Below are positions 34,340-44,274 of a stretch of 64,000 nucleotides of DNA, piece by piece. Both the position numbers and the translations under genes were made by a program. The notes under the pieces are model-generated. The model saw nothing but the letters and a program-made list of their open reading frames with translations, did no database searches and was not told the DNA's origin. Position 1 is the stretch's first letter, and every line of letters begins with the position of its first letter. This DNA comes from Pseudomonadales bacterium (lineage in GTDB: Bacteria > Pseudomonadota > Gammaproteobacteria > Pseudomonadales > Halieaceae), in the NCBI GenBank assembly GCA_024234815.1, contig JACKNO010000002.1, forward strand, positions 558,001-622,000, written 5' to 3'.

Positions 34340-34468
34340 AGTAATCTTCTCCAGGGTATTGATCCTTATTTGTAGACTACGTACCCATGAATCACAACTG
34401 GGAGGCTCTTCGACCCAGCCTGGCTGGATTACTTCGTCAATGGTGTACGGGAGTCGGCAGTGGACGTC

Positions 34469-34479
34469 GGGGGGGGGGG
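34469..34479 (+). repeat. G11 homopolymer tract
   Basis: Eleven consecutive G lie between the cupin gene and the divergent SDR gene, about 130 bases before the SDR start. Such tracts vary in length by slippage. Confidence 0.8.
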
Positions 34480-34611
34480 AATCAGCGGCGTTCGCAAGTA
34501 TCCATCCACGGATTACTCCGATAACAGCGATTTATCTTGGCAATACCCAGTTGCAGGATATTATGGGTTATCTGGTCTACTATTCTCTCTCAACTGACCT
34601 GGAGCTTACAG

Positions 34612-35433
34612 ATGGGTCGTCTGGATCAAAAAGTAGCGCTCATTACAGGAGCCGGAGCAGGTTTAGGGGCTCAAATTGCGCGCCGTTTCAAAGAGGAAGG
34701 GGCGAAACTGATCATCAATGATGTTTCTGACGAGGCTGCGCAGAGCGTAGCCAAAGAAGTTGCTGGCGTCGGAATTGCCGCAGACGTTTCTGACTCAAAT
34801 GCGGTTCGCAGAATGTTAGAACGTGTTAAATCGGAATTCGGGCGTTTGGATATCCTGGTTAACAACGCGGGTTTCGGCATCACCCCTGGAGACGATGAGA
34901 CAGTTCGTCGAATAAATGAGGTTCCGTTCCAACAGCAGGCAGAACTGGAAGCGGGCGGCCCTGTACAGACCCACTTCGATCTCACTGTAGAGATGACCGA
35001 TGAGGACTGGCAACGTATGATCAATGTGCATCTCAACGGCACTTTCTATTGCTCGCGAGAAGCACTCAAAATCATGAATGGGCAACTCTCCGGCAGCATT
35101 ATCAATATGGGTTCGATCATGGGCACTACTGGTGGAATCGGCACCAGTTATTGTGCCGCCAAAGCGGGCATCCTTGGTTTTACACGCTCACTTGCGCGGG
35201 AGGTAGTATCTCGAGGCATTCGCGTGAACGCATTGGCCCCCGGTTTTATCGATACTGAACTCACCAAACCTTTCGGCTCTGCACGCGCCCTGCTGGAAGC
35301 ACAAACGCCGATGGGGAAATTCGGGGACTGTGACGATATTGCATGGCCCGCTGTGTATCTCGCAAGCGACGAAGCAAAGTATATGACTGGCCAGGTGATA
35401 TCGCCCAATGGCGGTTTTGTTATGAGCCAGTAG
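34612..35433 (+). CDS. Short-chain dehydrogenase/reductase (FabG-like)
   Basis: The product is 273 residues from ATG 34612 (GGAG eight bases upstream). It has cofactor loop TGAGAGLG, Asp at the end of the second strand (IINDVSD, suggesting NAD), NNAG, the Ser-Tyr-Lys set in NMGSIMG and YCAAKAG, and a C-terminal GQVISPNGGFVMSQ. An insertion of ~30 residues after NNAG (GITPGDDETVRRINEVPFQQ region) is unusual. Substrate unknown. Confidence 0.85.
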   Translation: MGRLDQKVALITGAGAGLGAQIARRFKEEGAKLIINDVSDEAAQSVAKEVAGVGIAADVSDSNAVRRMLERVKSEFGRLDILVNNAGFGITPGDDETVRRINEVPFQQQAELEAGGPVQTHFDLTVEMTDEDWQRMINVHLNGTFYCSREALKIMNGQLSGSIINMGSIMGTTGGIGTSYCAAKAGILGFTRSLAREVVSRGIRVNALAPGFIDTELTKPFGSARALLEAQTPMGKFGDCDDIAWPAVYLASDEAKYMTGQVISPNGGFVMSQ

Positions 35434-35537
35434 GGTACCGATTAGGTATACACCAGCAGTTACTCTCTTACCCAGAGTGGCGCCCCCAGGGGTGAAGGTC
35501 GTACCAGTATCCAGCATGTACCTGATTAGGGGAGATC

Positions 35538-36326
35538 ATGAATAAAAAACTACCCACCACTCTCATCACTGGTGCCTCCGGAGGGATCGGTGAAGAACTG
35601 GCACGCGTGTTCGCGGAGCACGGACACGACCTGATACTGGCTGCGCGCCGCAAGGACCGGCTCGAGGCGCTTGGCGAAGAGTTGCGCGAGGCGCACAGCC
35701 TTGAGGTGCATGTGCTGTCAGCTGATCTGGCTGTCCCCGATGGGGCAGTCAGGCTACACAGCGCGATAGCACAGGCGGATCTGGAAGTCGGGATCCTGGT
35801 CAACAATTCAGGCCTGCTGGCCGAAGGCAACTTTCTTGACATCGATCTGGAACAGCACTGCCAGATTCTGGATGTAAATGCACGGGCCCTGATGCAACTG
35901 ACCCATTTATTCGGGCAGGATATGCGCAGGCGCAAACGCGGACGCATTCTCAACGTGTGTTCCACATCCGCATTCCAGGCCGTGCCAGGGCTGGCTTCCT
36001 ATGCGGCAACAAAGGCGTTCGTGTTGTCCTTGTCAGAAGCGTTGGCCATGGAGAATGCAGCTCACGGCATCACGGTAACAGCCCTGTGCCCGGGTTTCGT
36101 CCAGACTGAAATGACGCAGAAGGAAGATGGCGGACACATGAACCAGCCAATGGTGCCGTTACTCACTGCCAGGGAGGTCGCGGAGCAAGGCTATCGCGCA
36201 ACGATGAAAGGTAAAACGTTATATATCAACGGGATAGGCAATCGACTGGTGCAGACACTTGTTAAGCACCAGCCGCGCTGGGTGTGGCATAGCATCGGCA
36301 AGATCATGGAGCATAGAAAACTGTAG
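35538..36326 (+). CDS. Short-chain dehydrogenase/reductase
   Basis: The 262-residue SDR has TGASGGIG, AARRKDR (NADPH-type Arg pair), NNSG, NVCSTSA and YAATK. ATG 35538 lies behind GGGGAG. It belongs to the same subgroup as the SDR at 27359 (both have the CPGF-x-x-T motif and a C-terminal KGK-x-x-Y/V motif). Its gene follows the FabG-like SDR by 104 bases, possibly in one unit. Confidence 0.85.
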   Translation: MNKKLPTTLITGASGGIGEELARVFAEHGHDLILAARRKDRLEALGEELREAHSLEVHVLSADLAVPDGAVRLHSAIAQADLEVGILVNNSGLLAEGNFLDIDLEQHCQILDVNARALMQLTHLFGQDMRRRKRGRILNVCSTSAFQAVPGLASYAATKAFVLSLSEALAMENAAHGITVTALCPGFVQTEMTQKEDGGHMNQPMVPLLTAREVAEQGYRATMKGKTLYINGIGNRLVQTLVKHQPRWVWHSIGKIMEHRKL

Positions 36327-36559
36327 CTGGCCACCGTCAAGCATTCGCACAAGGCAGACGGGGAAGCAATTTCCCAACAATGGTTTTGAGGTTACGGCGT
36401 CACAACCGAAGGGTAACTCCGACACGGCGAAGCTTTTCTCACCACTGAGCCATACTATGCCTTGATGACAACACCTCTCAGATCCGGACAATGAAGTCAG
36501 TCCGGGCCTTCACACCCCGCAGCGCACCCACGCTCTTGAATACGAGCGTGAGCGCGCAT

Positions 36560-37690
36560 CTACAGGAATTCGTCGGCCCCCAGGTCAATGGCATGGCGCG
36601 CATGTCGGCGAGCCATCGTAGTGAACATCTCATCACCGCGCTCGGTGCGCTCCACAATCATCGACGCGATAACGGTAACACCAAACCCGGAAAACGAGCC
36701 CTTTCGGTAGTCGGTCCAGCACTGCTCCCAGTCGTAATCTTCGACACCGGCTTCCTGCAGGGCGGCGTGATAATCGCGCAGAATATCGACCTCGGCCTCG
36801 CGCCTGGTCTCGGGAAGCAACCCTGACCCCAGAAAATACGCGACTTCGTTCATCGGTTTGCCAATAACCAGGGATTGCCAGTCTACCACCGTCATCCGGG
36901 GCACCCCGCCGCTCTCCTCGATCAGCATGTTGTCGAGGCGGTAATCCAGATGTTCGATACAAAACGGAGATGTAGCCGGCGTAAAAAGTGGACAGGTGCT
37001 TGACGCTCCAACACGCGTATAAATATCTCTCTCATCGGCTGCCATTGTTTTCCCATACCGATCCAGGAAGCCTGGCAAGTGCTGCGCATAGAGCGATGCA
37101 GTATCAAGCGCACCGTCATCGGGCAGGAGCCAGTCATATTGGCGCAGGCTTTCATCACACCAGCTCGGCGCCTGCATCCCTACCAGTTCAAGCACCGCGG
37201 CGCGTGCGATTTCTGCAGAGCATCCCGCGAGTTGATCGCCCTGCCGCGCCGGCGCCATATCCTGTAGAAGCAGGACGAAATCGGGGCCTTCATCAATGAT
37301 GGCGGCGTAATAGCACTCGGGGACAGAAATATTGAGTTTGCCGGCAAGATGCTGGTAGAACCCGACTTCACGATAGTAGTTGCGCAGTTGCACGCCGGTT
37401 TCCCGACTGATCAGTTCATCCGAAGGGAATTTGCCGAAGTGGGCGCCCAGGTCTTTGAGTTTCTCCATTTTCTCCTCCGAGGAGGTGGTGGAGTACACGT
37501 AGGCCCCCGCGGCCTTGGCGATCTGCAGGGCAAAAATTGACATGCCGCCCCTGCCCTGTACCAATACCGTATCACCGGCTTGCAAGTTGCCATCCACAAC
37601 CAGGGCCCGCCAGGCGGTGAGGCCAGCGCATGGGGGCGTCGCTGCTCAGGTTGGCAAGTCCTCCGGGTTTGGTGAGCTGGTTTTTCTTTA
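36560..37690 (-). pseudogene. Chimeric remnant: truncated zinc-type alcohol dehydrogenase joined to truncated CHK/APH-like phosphotransferase
   Basis: From 37690 to about 37440 the minus strand encodes the middle of an MDR alcohol dehydrogenase: LANLSS, a frame break near 37640, then PCAGLTAWRALVVDGNLQ and the cofactor part AGDTVLVQGRGGMSIFALQI. At KDLGAHFGKFPSDEL it switches, in frame, to a phosphotransferase (ecdysteroid-kinase/aminoglycoside-phosphotransferase-like) that begins well inside its domain: YYREVGFYQHLAGKL, catalytic IEHLDYRLDNML and metal-binding VVDWQSL. Both partners lack their other ends. A deletion therefore fused two decaying genes; a functional product is unlikely, although 345 residues remain open. 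Confidence 0.75.
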
Positions 37691-37703
37691 TCGCTTCTAC
37701 CGT

Positions 37704-39884
37704 CTAATTTTGTTTCTCTGTCGGCCGCTGCAGGTTCTGGCCACGCCAGGCCTGCTGGATGATGTAATCGCGAATGGCCGATGCCTGTGCCTCGTCGAGC
37801 CACTGGCCGAACGCCGCCATCCCGTTTGCCTTCAGTGCCCCGTCGCGAACCACCGCGTTCCAGCCGGCCGGGTCGTGCAGGTAAGCCGAACCTCTCAGGT
37901 CCGGGATCAACAGGCCCGACACGGCGTTGAGCCCGTGACAGCCCAAGCAGATATCCTGGTACAGGGCGTAGCCTTTGCGGATGCTCTCCTCGCTGCCGGT
38001 TTGGGCCGGAGGATTGAATACCACCCGCGGCTGCCAATCCGGCTGCGGCAGTTTGCCATCGGCGCCCAGCTTGAAGGTCAGCACCCGGCTGACGTTCGGC
38101 AGGCTCGCGGGCGTGACGAACTCCCCGAACACCAGTGCATAGGCGCCGCCCCAGCCGACGTTGACAGAGATGTATTGTTCACCGTCAATGGCATAGGTGA
38201 TCGGCGGGGCAACCACGCCGGTCTGGGTGGCGAAGTCCCACAGCCGCTCGCCGTTATCAGCCCGGTAGGCCACGAACTTGCCGTCCGCCGTACCCTGGAA
38301 CACGAGGTTGCCGGCGGTGGTCAGCGTACCGCCGTTCCAGGGGCCGTCGTGTTCCACACGCCAGGCCTCGCGCTGCGTTACCGGGTCCCAGGCCAACAGC
38401 CGTCCCTTCATGAGGGGGCGAATGGCATCCCGCTCGGCCTGCGCGTCGGGCAGGCTGCCAATAATGCCGTCAGTGCCGGTATTGCTGATGCCGGAACGGT
38501 ATATGAACTCCTCGGGCTGGCCATAGGCGGCGGCAAAATCCAGCACCGGGATATACACCAGCCCGGTATCGGGGTTGTAGGACATGGGATGCCAGTTGTG
38601 CCCGCCCAGGTAGGAGGGATACACCGTAAACGGCCCCTCCGTATAGCGTGCGCCCTCGACCTCAACCGGTCGGCCGGTTGTCATATCGACGTGAGTCGCC
38701 CAGGTGATGTCGATGTAGTTGTTGGCGCTCAGCAGGGTGCCGTCGGTGCGGTCGATGAGGTAGAAAAAACCGTTCTTGGGTGCCTGCATCAACACCTTGC
38801 GGATTTTCCCCTCCAGCTCTATATCGGCCAGGATAATGTGCTGGGTCGCGGTGTAATCCCAGGTTTCCCCGGGCGTGGTCTGGTAGTGCCAGACGTACTC
38901 GCCGGTGTCGGGGCGCACCGCCACAATCGAGGACAGGAACAGGTTGTCGCCACCCCCGGGTGAGCGGATTTCCCGGTTCCAGGGCGTGCCGTTGCCGACA
39001 CCGAAATACAGCAGGTCCAGCTCGGGGTCATAGGCCATGGCGTCCCAGACGGTACCCCCTCCTCCACCGAGTTCCCACCACTTGCCGTTCCAGGTCTTCG
39101 CCGCCATTTCCATCGCGGCATTTTCGAAGCCCAGCTCCGGGTTGCCCGGGACGGTATAGAAGCGCCACACCATTGCCCCGCTGTCTGCGTCATAGGCGCT
39201 GAGGTAACCGCGTACGCCATACTCGGCGCCACCGTTGCCAATCAGCACCTTGCCCTTGACCACCCTGGGTGCACCAGTGATGGTGTAAGGCTTGCTTTGA
39301 TCCACCGTGACCACTTCCCAGTTGACCGCGCCGGTGGCGGCATCCAGTGCCACCAGGCGGCCGTCGAGCACGCCCACAAACACCTGCCCCTCCCAAACGG
39401 CCACGCCCCGGTTGACCGCGTCGCAACAGGCGTGGCGGGTGACGTCCTTCTTGACGCCGGGATCGTAACGCCACAACTGCTCGCCGCTGGCCGCGTCCAG
39501 CGCGTACACAATGCTCCAGGCTGAGGTCAGGTACATCACCCCGTCGACCACGATGGAGGTGGCCTCGATGCCGCGTTCGGTATCCAGGTCGAAGTACCAG
39601 GCCAGGCCCAGGTCCTCGACGCTGGTGTCGTTCACCTGCTTGAGTATGCTGTAGCGTTGTTCGCTGTAGGTGCGGCCATAGGACATCCAGTTACCGGGCT
39701 CGCTGTCGGCGGCCACCAGGCGTTCGCTGTCCACAGCGGCGACGGCTACAGCTGCGGCTGCTGCGACGGCCGCGGGTTGGTCGCCGGCGTCCTGGGAGGT
39801 TTCTTCAGCTGCCTTTTGCTGGCAGGCGACAAGCAATGGCATCAGTGCAAGCAGCACTGCGATACGCCAATGAATTTTCAACAT
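37704..39884 (-). CDS. PQQ-dependent alcohol dehydrogenase with C-terminal cytochrome c (quinohemoprotein)
   Basis: The product is 726 residues from ATG 39884 (GGGAG eight bases upstream). It has a signal peptide/lipobox LLVACQQ, an eight-bladed PQQ propeller with the vicinal disulfide HACCDAVNRG, tryptophan-docking repeats (for example GTVWDAMAYDPELDLLYFG), the catalytic-site stretch ETWDYTATQHIILADI and a C-terminal heme-c domain CLGCH with a distal Met in NGMAAFG. This is type II quinohemoprotein ADH, which oxidises alcohols in the periplasm and passes electrons through its own heme. An Ala-rich linker (residues ~38-50) follows the signal. Confidence 0.9.
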   Translation of the reverse strand: MLKIHWRIAVLLALMPLLVACQQKAAEETSQDAGDQPAAVAAAAAVAVAAVDSERLVAADSEPGNWMSYGRTYSEQRYSILKQVNDTSVEDLGLAWYFDLDTERGIEATSIVVDGVMYLTSAWSIVYALDAASGEQLWRYDPGVKKDVTRHACCDAVNRGVAVWEGQVFVGVLDGRLVALDAATGAVNWEVVTVDQSKPYTITGAPRVVKGKVLIGNGGAEYGVRGYLSAYDADSGAMVWRFYTVPGNPELGFENAAMEMAAKTWNGKWWELGGGGGTVWDAMAYDPELDLLYFGVGNGTPWNREIRSPGGGDNLFLSSIVAVRPDTGEYVWHYQTTPGETWDYTATQHIILADIELEGKIRKVLMQAPKNGFFYLIDRTDGTLLSANNYIDITWATHVDMTTGRPVEVEGARYTEGPFTVYPSYLGGHNWHPMSYNPDTGLVYIPVLDFAAAYGQPEEFIYRSGISNTGTDGIIGSLPDAQAERDAIRPLMKGRLLAWDPVTQREAWRVEHDGPWNGGTLTTAGNLVFQGTADGKFVAYRADNGERLWDFATQTGVVAPPITYAIDGEQYISVNVGWGGAYALVFGEFVTPASLPNVSRVLTFKLGADGKLPQPDWQPRVVFNPPAQTGSEESIRKGYALYQDICLGCHGLNAVSGLLIPDLRGSAYLHDPAGWNAVVRDGALKANGMAAFGQWLDEAQASAIRDYIIQQAWRGQNLQRPTEKQN

Positions 39885-39979
39885 GCTGTAAGCTCCCATG
39901 TGAACAACATCTATAGTGATAGTTTTCGTGACGGCTTGAGCAGAGGAAACTCCTGTCCCGATTTCCGCAGAAACCGGGA

Positions 39980-41512
39980 TCAGCCAGAGTTACTCCGACC
40001 ACCCGCGCCTCGCTGGCCATCATAGACAAACTCAGCAGCATTCAGGTCGGTTGCAGGGATCTGGTTGCGCTCCACCCAATAATCCTGGTTGTGTCGCCAC
40101 TCGGGCTTACTGCCTCGAGAGGGAAGTTGATCCAGGTCGCGCATCAGGTAATTTGGATTAAACTCGTCTTCACTGATCCAGGGCAAAATTTCCATATCCC
40201 GGTCTTCGTCACGCAAGGATACTTCCACGCGTTTTGCGCCGCGCTCGTCCATATTCTTTAACAGCCGGCATACCAGCTCACCCAGCATGTCGACACGCAG
40301 GGTCCAGCTGGCGCGGAAATAGCCAAACACCCACACCATGTTGGGCACACCGGTAAACATCATACCGCGGTAATTGACTGTGTCGTGCCAGTTCACCGGC
40401 TCGCCATCGATTTCGAACGGGATGCCGCCCATGACCAACAAATTGAAACCCGTGGCGGCAACGATAATGTCGGCTTCGATTTCTTCTCCGGAAGAGGTGC
40501 GCACCCCCTTTTCGGTAAAGGTCTCCAGGGTATCCGTTACCACGGTCAATTTGCCATCGACCGCGGCTTTGAATATATCGGCTTGCGGACAAAATGCGAG
40601 CCTCTGCTGCCAGGGTCGATACCTGGGTACGAAGTGGGGCTCGAACTCGAAGTCGTCGCCCACATAACTGCGGACCTGGTCTCGCAACATCTCAATCATC
40701 GCCTCGGGATCAGACTCTGACAGGTGCGTCGTCTCAAACTGCTTGTAAATGATGTCAGCTCGCACTACCCGATGAACCGTTGCCTCATCTATACCGATCA
40801 GGCGCAGACGATCCGCCAGCTCATTGCGGTTTTCATCACAGTAAAAATAGGTGGGAGAGCGTTGCAGCATGGTCACGTGCTTCGCGGTTTTTGCGAACTC
40901 CGGTATCACGGTAGCAGCCGTCGCCCCGGAACCAATAACCAGCACGCGCTTGCCCGCGTAGTCAGTCCCCGGATCCCACTGCTGTGCGTGAACCAGCTGT
41001 CCTTGATACTGGTCCATTCCCGGCCAGTCGGGCAGATAGGGATTTTCATGATCGTAGTAGCCCTGGCACATCCACAGGAAACCACAGGTAAATTGCAGTT
41101 GCTCTCCATCAGTAAGGCGAGTGACGTCGAGGTGCCAGAGGTTTTCGGCGCTGGACCAGCGGCAGGCGGTAATGCGGTGCCCGTAACGTATATGGCGCGC
41201 CAGGTCGTTTTCCTCGATAACCTCGCCCATGTACTTGAGTATCTCTTCCCCGGCGGCGATAGGGTGCCCCACCCAGGGCTTGAACTCATAGCCAAACGTG
41301 TACAGGTCTGAATCAGAGCGCACCCCGGGGTACTTGTGTGTTTCCCAGGTGCCACCAAAGGTGTCTTTCATCTCCAGAATGGCAAAGCGCTTGTCTGCAC
41401 AGTTTTTTTGCAGGTGGTAGGCCGAACCGATACCGGAGATTCCGGCGCCGACAATTATTACCTCAAAATGATTGTCGCCTGATTGCGAAGCTACAGTTTC
41501 TGGTGTATCCAT
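39980..41512 (-). CDS. Flavin-containing monooxygenase, Baeyer-Villiger type
   Basis: The 510-residue protein has an FAD-binding GAGISGIG (residues 22-29), GGTWETHKYPGVRSDSD, the Baeyer-Villiger fingerprint YQGQLVHAQQWD (F-x-G-x3-H-x3-W-D/P form with Tyr in place of Phe), and a second Rossmann loop VIGSGATAAT for NADPH. Such enzymes convert ketones to esters. Together with PQQ-ADH and SDRs nearby, oxidation of an alcohol to a ketone and then to an ester or lactone is a plausible pathway. ATG 41512 behind AGGAG. Confidence 0.88.
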   Translation of the reverse strand: MDTPETVASQSGDNHFEVIIVGAGISGIGSAYHLQKNCADKRFAILEMKDTFGGTWETHKYPGVRSDSDLYTFGYEFKPWVGHPIAAGEEILKYMGEVIEENDLARHIRYGHRITACRWSSAENLWHLDVTRLTDGEQLQFTCGFLWMCQGYYDHENPYLPDWPGMDQYQGQLVHAQQWDPGTDYAGKRVLVIGSGATAATVIPEFAKTAKHVTMLQRSPTYFYCDENRNELADRLRLIGIDEATVHRVVRADIIYKQFETTHLSESDPEAMIEMLRDQVRSYVGDDFEFEPHFVPRYRPWQQRLAFCPQADIFKAAVDGKLTVVTDTLETFTEKGVRTSSGEEIEADIIVAATGFNLLVMGGIPFEIDGEPVNWHDTVNYRGMMFTGVPNMVWVFGYFRASWTLRVDMLGELVCRLLKNMDERGAKRVEVSLRDEDRDMEILPWISEDEFNPNYLMRDLDQLPSRGSKPEWRHNQDYWVERNQIPATDLNAAEFVYDGQRGAGGRSNSG

Positions 41513-41545
41513 AATCGTCTCCTGAGTGAGATGGTATAAACGAGC

Positions 41546-42209
41546 CTATTTGGCAGAGGCCTTCTTGCGCACCCTGGCCGCCGCTTCCTTAAGTGGCTGG
41601 GCCTTCATCAGGTCGTCGAAACTCTCCTGCATGCACTCGGCGTAAAACTCCGGATCGGGCAAGATTTCACGATCAGCAAGGATGGTCAGGATGACATCGC
41701 CGTTATAACTCGTCACAACATGGAACAGCCCCTGCCCCTCGGCGAGTATTCCCATGCCGAACGATTTGACCAGCTCCGCGCCGGTGAAATACATTTTGAA
41801 ATTCGGGCCCGGCACGTTGGTAAGGACTGTGTTGACCGGGGGATTGAACCGGTCGGCAAGACCCGCCATCATCTTGGTGCCCGCAGCGGTCAGCCCGGCA
41901 GGCATGGCGCCGGATATCTCCATCAGCGTCTTCGCACCGATCGCTTCATTCATCGCCTTGGACCTTTGCGTCTCGGCCATCACAAACTCGAGCCGCTGCG
42001 CTGCACTGTCCAGGTGCGTACCGCCGCCCACAATCATCATCGTCACCTGGTTGCCCGCGCTGTCCTTGTCATTTTCATCACGAACGGAAATCGGCGCACC
42101 AATTTTCAGCGTCTTTTCCGGCAGGTCCTTTTTGGCCTTCAGATATTTGTGCATCGAACCGCCAACCACAGCGAGCATTATGTCGTTTACGGTAGCACCG
42201 GCGAATCTG
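41546..42209 (-). pseudogene. WS/DGAT gene, C-terminal half only (cut by ISL3 element)
   Basis: The remaining ~220 residues start with FAGATVNDIMLAVVGGSMHK, the second conserved motif of wax ester synthases, and continue with LTNVPGP to the natural stop. The N-terminal half with the HHxxxDG site is missing. The break is exactly at the left end of the ISL3 element, and the missing half is not found beyond its right end, so a deletion accompanied or followed the insertion. Confidence 0.85.
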
Positions 42210-43514
42210 GGCTCTTCATCATTAACGGGGGACACCGGCATTCATTAAACTGATTTTGCGAAGATCGTTTAATGGAGAGAACACCGATGTCCCACGCAGG
42301 AATGATTATAGGCATACCTGGCCTGGAAGTAATGCGGGTTAAAAGTAAGCGTCGTATAGATGTCTGGGCCAGGCCGTTCCGGCGCCAGGCCAGCTGCCAG
42401 CATTGTGGTGGCGCGAAGCTCCGTATCAAGGCCACCCACAAGCGCACGGTGAAGCATACGCGACGGGGCAATCAGGTGATGATTCTGCACCTGAAGGTGC
42501 CCAAGTATCACTGCCAGGGTTGTGGCCGCTACTTCCGCCATACGTTCCCTGGACTCAGGCCACGTTATCGCTCCTCAGACACCTATCAGCTGGAGGTCTA
42601 TGAGGCCCATGACGGCGGTGTCACCCAGCGTAAACTCTCGCGGACGCACCAGATAAGCGGCGCGACGGTCGAGCGCTGGTATCGGGCTCATTTGAGCATC
42701 AAGCGGTCGGAGATGGACCGGCGACGATGTCCGCGGGTACTGGGTATCGACGAGCATTTCTTCACCCGCAGGTTGGGCTTTGCCACCACCTTTGTGGACC
42801 TCAAGAACCATACGGTATTCGACGTGAAGCTGGGGCGCTCGGAAGCCAGTTTACGCCACTATTTGAAGGGCCTGCGGGGCCGTGACAATGTGCAGGTGAT
42901 GGTCATGGACCTGTCGGAAACCTACCGCAGTATCGCCCGGCAGTACTTCCCTGGTGCCACCATTGTGGCTGACCGGTTCCATGTGGTCCGACTGATCAAC
43001 CAGCACTTTTTGAAGGTCTGGCAGCAGCACGATCCTGAAGGCCGCAAGAACCGTGGTCTGGTCAGCCTGATGCGCCGCCACCAGTGGCATCTGAAGGACG
43101 ATCAGCACGCCAACCTGATGCGCTACCTGGCCGACTACCCTGTGCTACAGCAGTTGTATGTAGCCAAGCAGAGGCTGGTGCGGCTCATGCTGCTGAAGAC
43201 GCTCACAGCGCGGCGAGCAAGGGCCAAACTACCCCGGTTATTCGAGCTACTGGATCAGCTGCGAAACAGCCCGCTACGGGTCCTGGCAAAGACGCTGACT
43301 AGCTGGATGGAGCCCATCGTTGCCATGTGGCGATTCAGCAAAAGTAACGGCATCACTGAGGGCTTCCACAACAAGATGGAAATGATCTCCAGGAGGGCCT
43401 ATGGTTTTAGGAACTTTGAGAATTATCGGTTGAGGGTGCTGACCCACTGCGGGTGGGACGGCATAATCAATCGGGTACGGATGAATGCCCATCCCCCGAT
43501 TATTGGGTAGAGCC
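42210..43514. mobile_element. ISL3-family insertion sequence
   Basis: The 1,305-base element has imperfect terminal inverted repeats: left GGCTCTTCATCATTAACGGG, right (complement) GGCTCTACCCAATAATCGGG, both followed by GGG/GGATG and GGCATTCA. The flanks show no 8-bp duplication, so one side was rearranged after insertion. Confidence 0.85.
42287..43510 (+). CDS. ISL3-family transposase
   Basis: The product is 407 residues from ATG 42287 (GGAG nine bases upstream). The N-terminal zinc finger CQHCGG ... YHCQGCGRYF is followed by a helix-turn-helix and a DDE domain with Asp in VLGIDEHFF, Asp in IVADRFHVVRL and Glu in ITEGFHNKME. The frame is intact, so the element may still be active. Confidence 0.93.
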   Translation: MSHAGMIIGIPGLEVMRVKSKRRIDVWARPFRRQASCQHCGGAKLRIKATHKRTVKHTRRGNQVMILHLKVPKYHCQGCGRYFRHTFPGLRPRYRSSDTYQLEVYEAHDGGVTQRKLSRTHQISGATVERWYRAHLSIKRSEMDRRRCPRVLGIDEHFFTRRLGFATTFVDLKNHTVFDVKLGRSEASLRHYLKGLRGRDNVQVMVMDLSETYRSIARQYFPGATIVADRFHVVRLINQHFLKVWQQHDPEGRKNRGLVSLMRRHQWHLKDDQHANLMRYLADYPVLQQLYVAKQRLVRLMLLKTLTARRARAKLPRLFELLDQLRNSPLRVLAKTLTSWMEPIVAMWRFSKSNGITEGFHNKMEMISRRAYGFRNFENYRLRVLTHCGWDGIINRVRMNAHPPIIG

Positions 43515-43563
43515 CCTCGGAATAAAGTGCAACCTATGTAACCGGAATGCACCTAAATGAATT

Positions 43564-43588
43564 TGGTCGGGACGGCAGGATTTGAATC
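43564..43588 (-). other. tRNA-Pro-like 3' end, possible attachment site
   Basis: On the minus strand, TTCAAATCCTGCCGTCCCGA followed by CCA has the form of T-loop, acceptor strand and CCA end of a tRNA. The acceptor CGTCCCG and discriminator A fit tRNA-Pro. The rest of the tRNA is absent and the 5' part of the T stem does not pair. Such orphan 3' ends are left by integration of tRNA-targeting elements. Confidence 0.55.
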
Positions 43589-43934
43589 TTTAGACATAGG
43601 CCCTACCCCCCTTAAATCAATGGGTTAGGACACATATTAAACCTTCTATTAACCCTCGGTCGCCTCAAATGACAACTTTGTGGCGACGGTCTGGCGACAC
43701 ACCACACTCAAGTCACATTTCAAATACCTTCACTCGCGAATGTCAGTCGCTAGCTGGCGCATTCTAGTTTCTATATCCAAAAATGATAAAACGTATTGGA
43801 GTACCTAGAATAGACTGAGCGGCTCAAGCGCATGCCAAGAAAGCAGCAAGCGACCGGGCCGGACTCGCCACTTGAAAAGTCGCCGCCCTTACAGGGAGGC
43901 GCAAATTTATGAAATTGCAATCAGGAGAAAATAA
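43589..43934. other. 346-base region without a recognisable gene
   Basis: It lies between the tRNA-like end and the small ORF at 43935. It contains short GC-rich direct repeats of the type GGCGAC and no convincing ORF. Confidence 0.5.
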
Positions 43935-44270
43935 ATGACAGATAACTCTAACTTACTATCGACAGACGAACTCTCAAAGTACAAAGCGAGTGTGGAGAAA
44001 CTGCTCGACTTGGCACTATCATCGACTGGGCGCGGCGCCGGCATAGCAGCCGAGATACTCCTGTGTGCTAACGATGCACCTGGTTGGCGACTGTCGATCA
44101 GCGATTTTTCCCATCTCGACCAACCGCACTATGAAGCAGCGCTAGCAGTGATTCACGGGCGCTACATGAAGGAAGGATACCCCAGCGAAAAAATTGAAGA
44201 TGGGCAAGCCCTATTTGATAAAATGTGGCGAAAGTGGAAAGCAGAAGAAGACTCAGCTTCAAAGCTTTGA
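43935..44270 (+). CDS. Hypothetical protein resembling DUF7673-type proteins of mobile elements
   Basis: The 111-residue protein starts at ATG 43935 behind AGGAGAAAATAA. The helix KLLDLALSSTGRGAGIAAEI followed by an acidic/aromatic stretch and a C-terminal FDKMWRKWK resembles short proteins common on integrative elements. No function known. The end abuts an istB remnant, so the C-terminus may be altered. Confidence 0.55.
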   Translation: MTDNSNLLSTDELSKYKASVEKLLDLALSSTGRGAGIAAEILLCANDAPGWRLSISDFSHLDQPHYEAALAVIHGRYMKEGYPSEKIEDGQALFDKMWRKWKAEEDSASKL

Positions 44271-44274
44271 TAGC

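Noticed and set aside
37411..38037. 208-codon minus-strand ORF overlapping the PQQ-dehydrogenase end
   Set aside because: It is an out-of-frame read of the dehydrogenase and of the ADH remnant.
43564..43640. Complete tRNA-Pro gene
   Set aside because: Only the 3' end is present; D and anticodon arms are missing.
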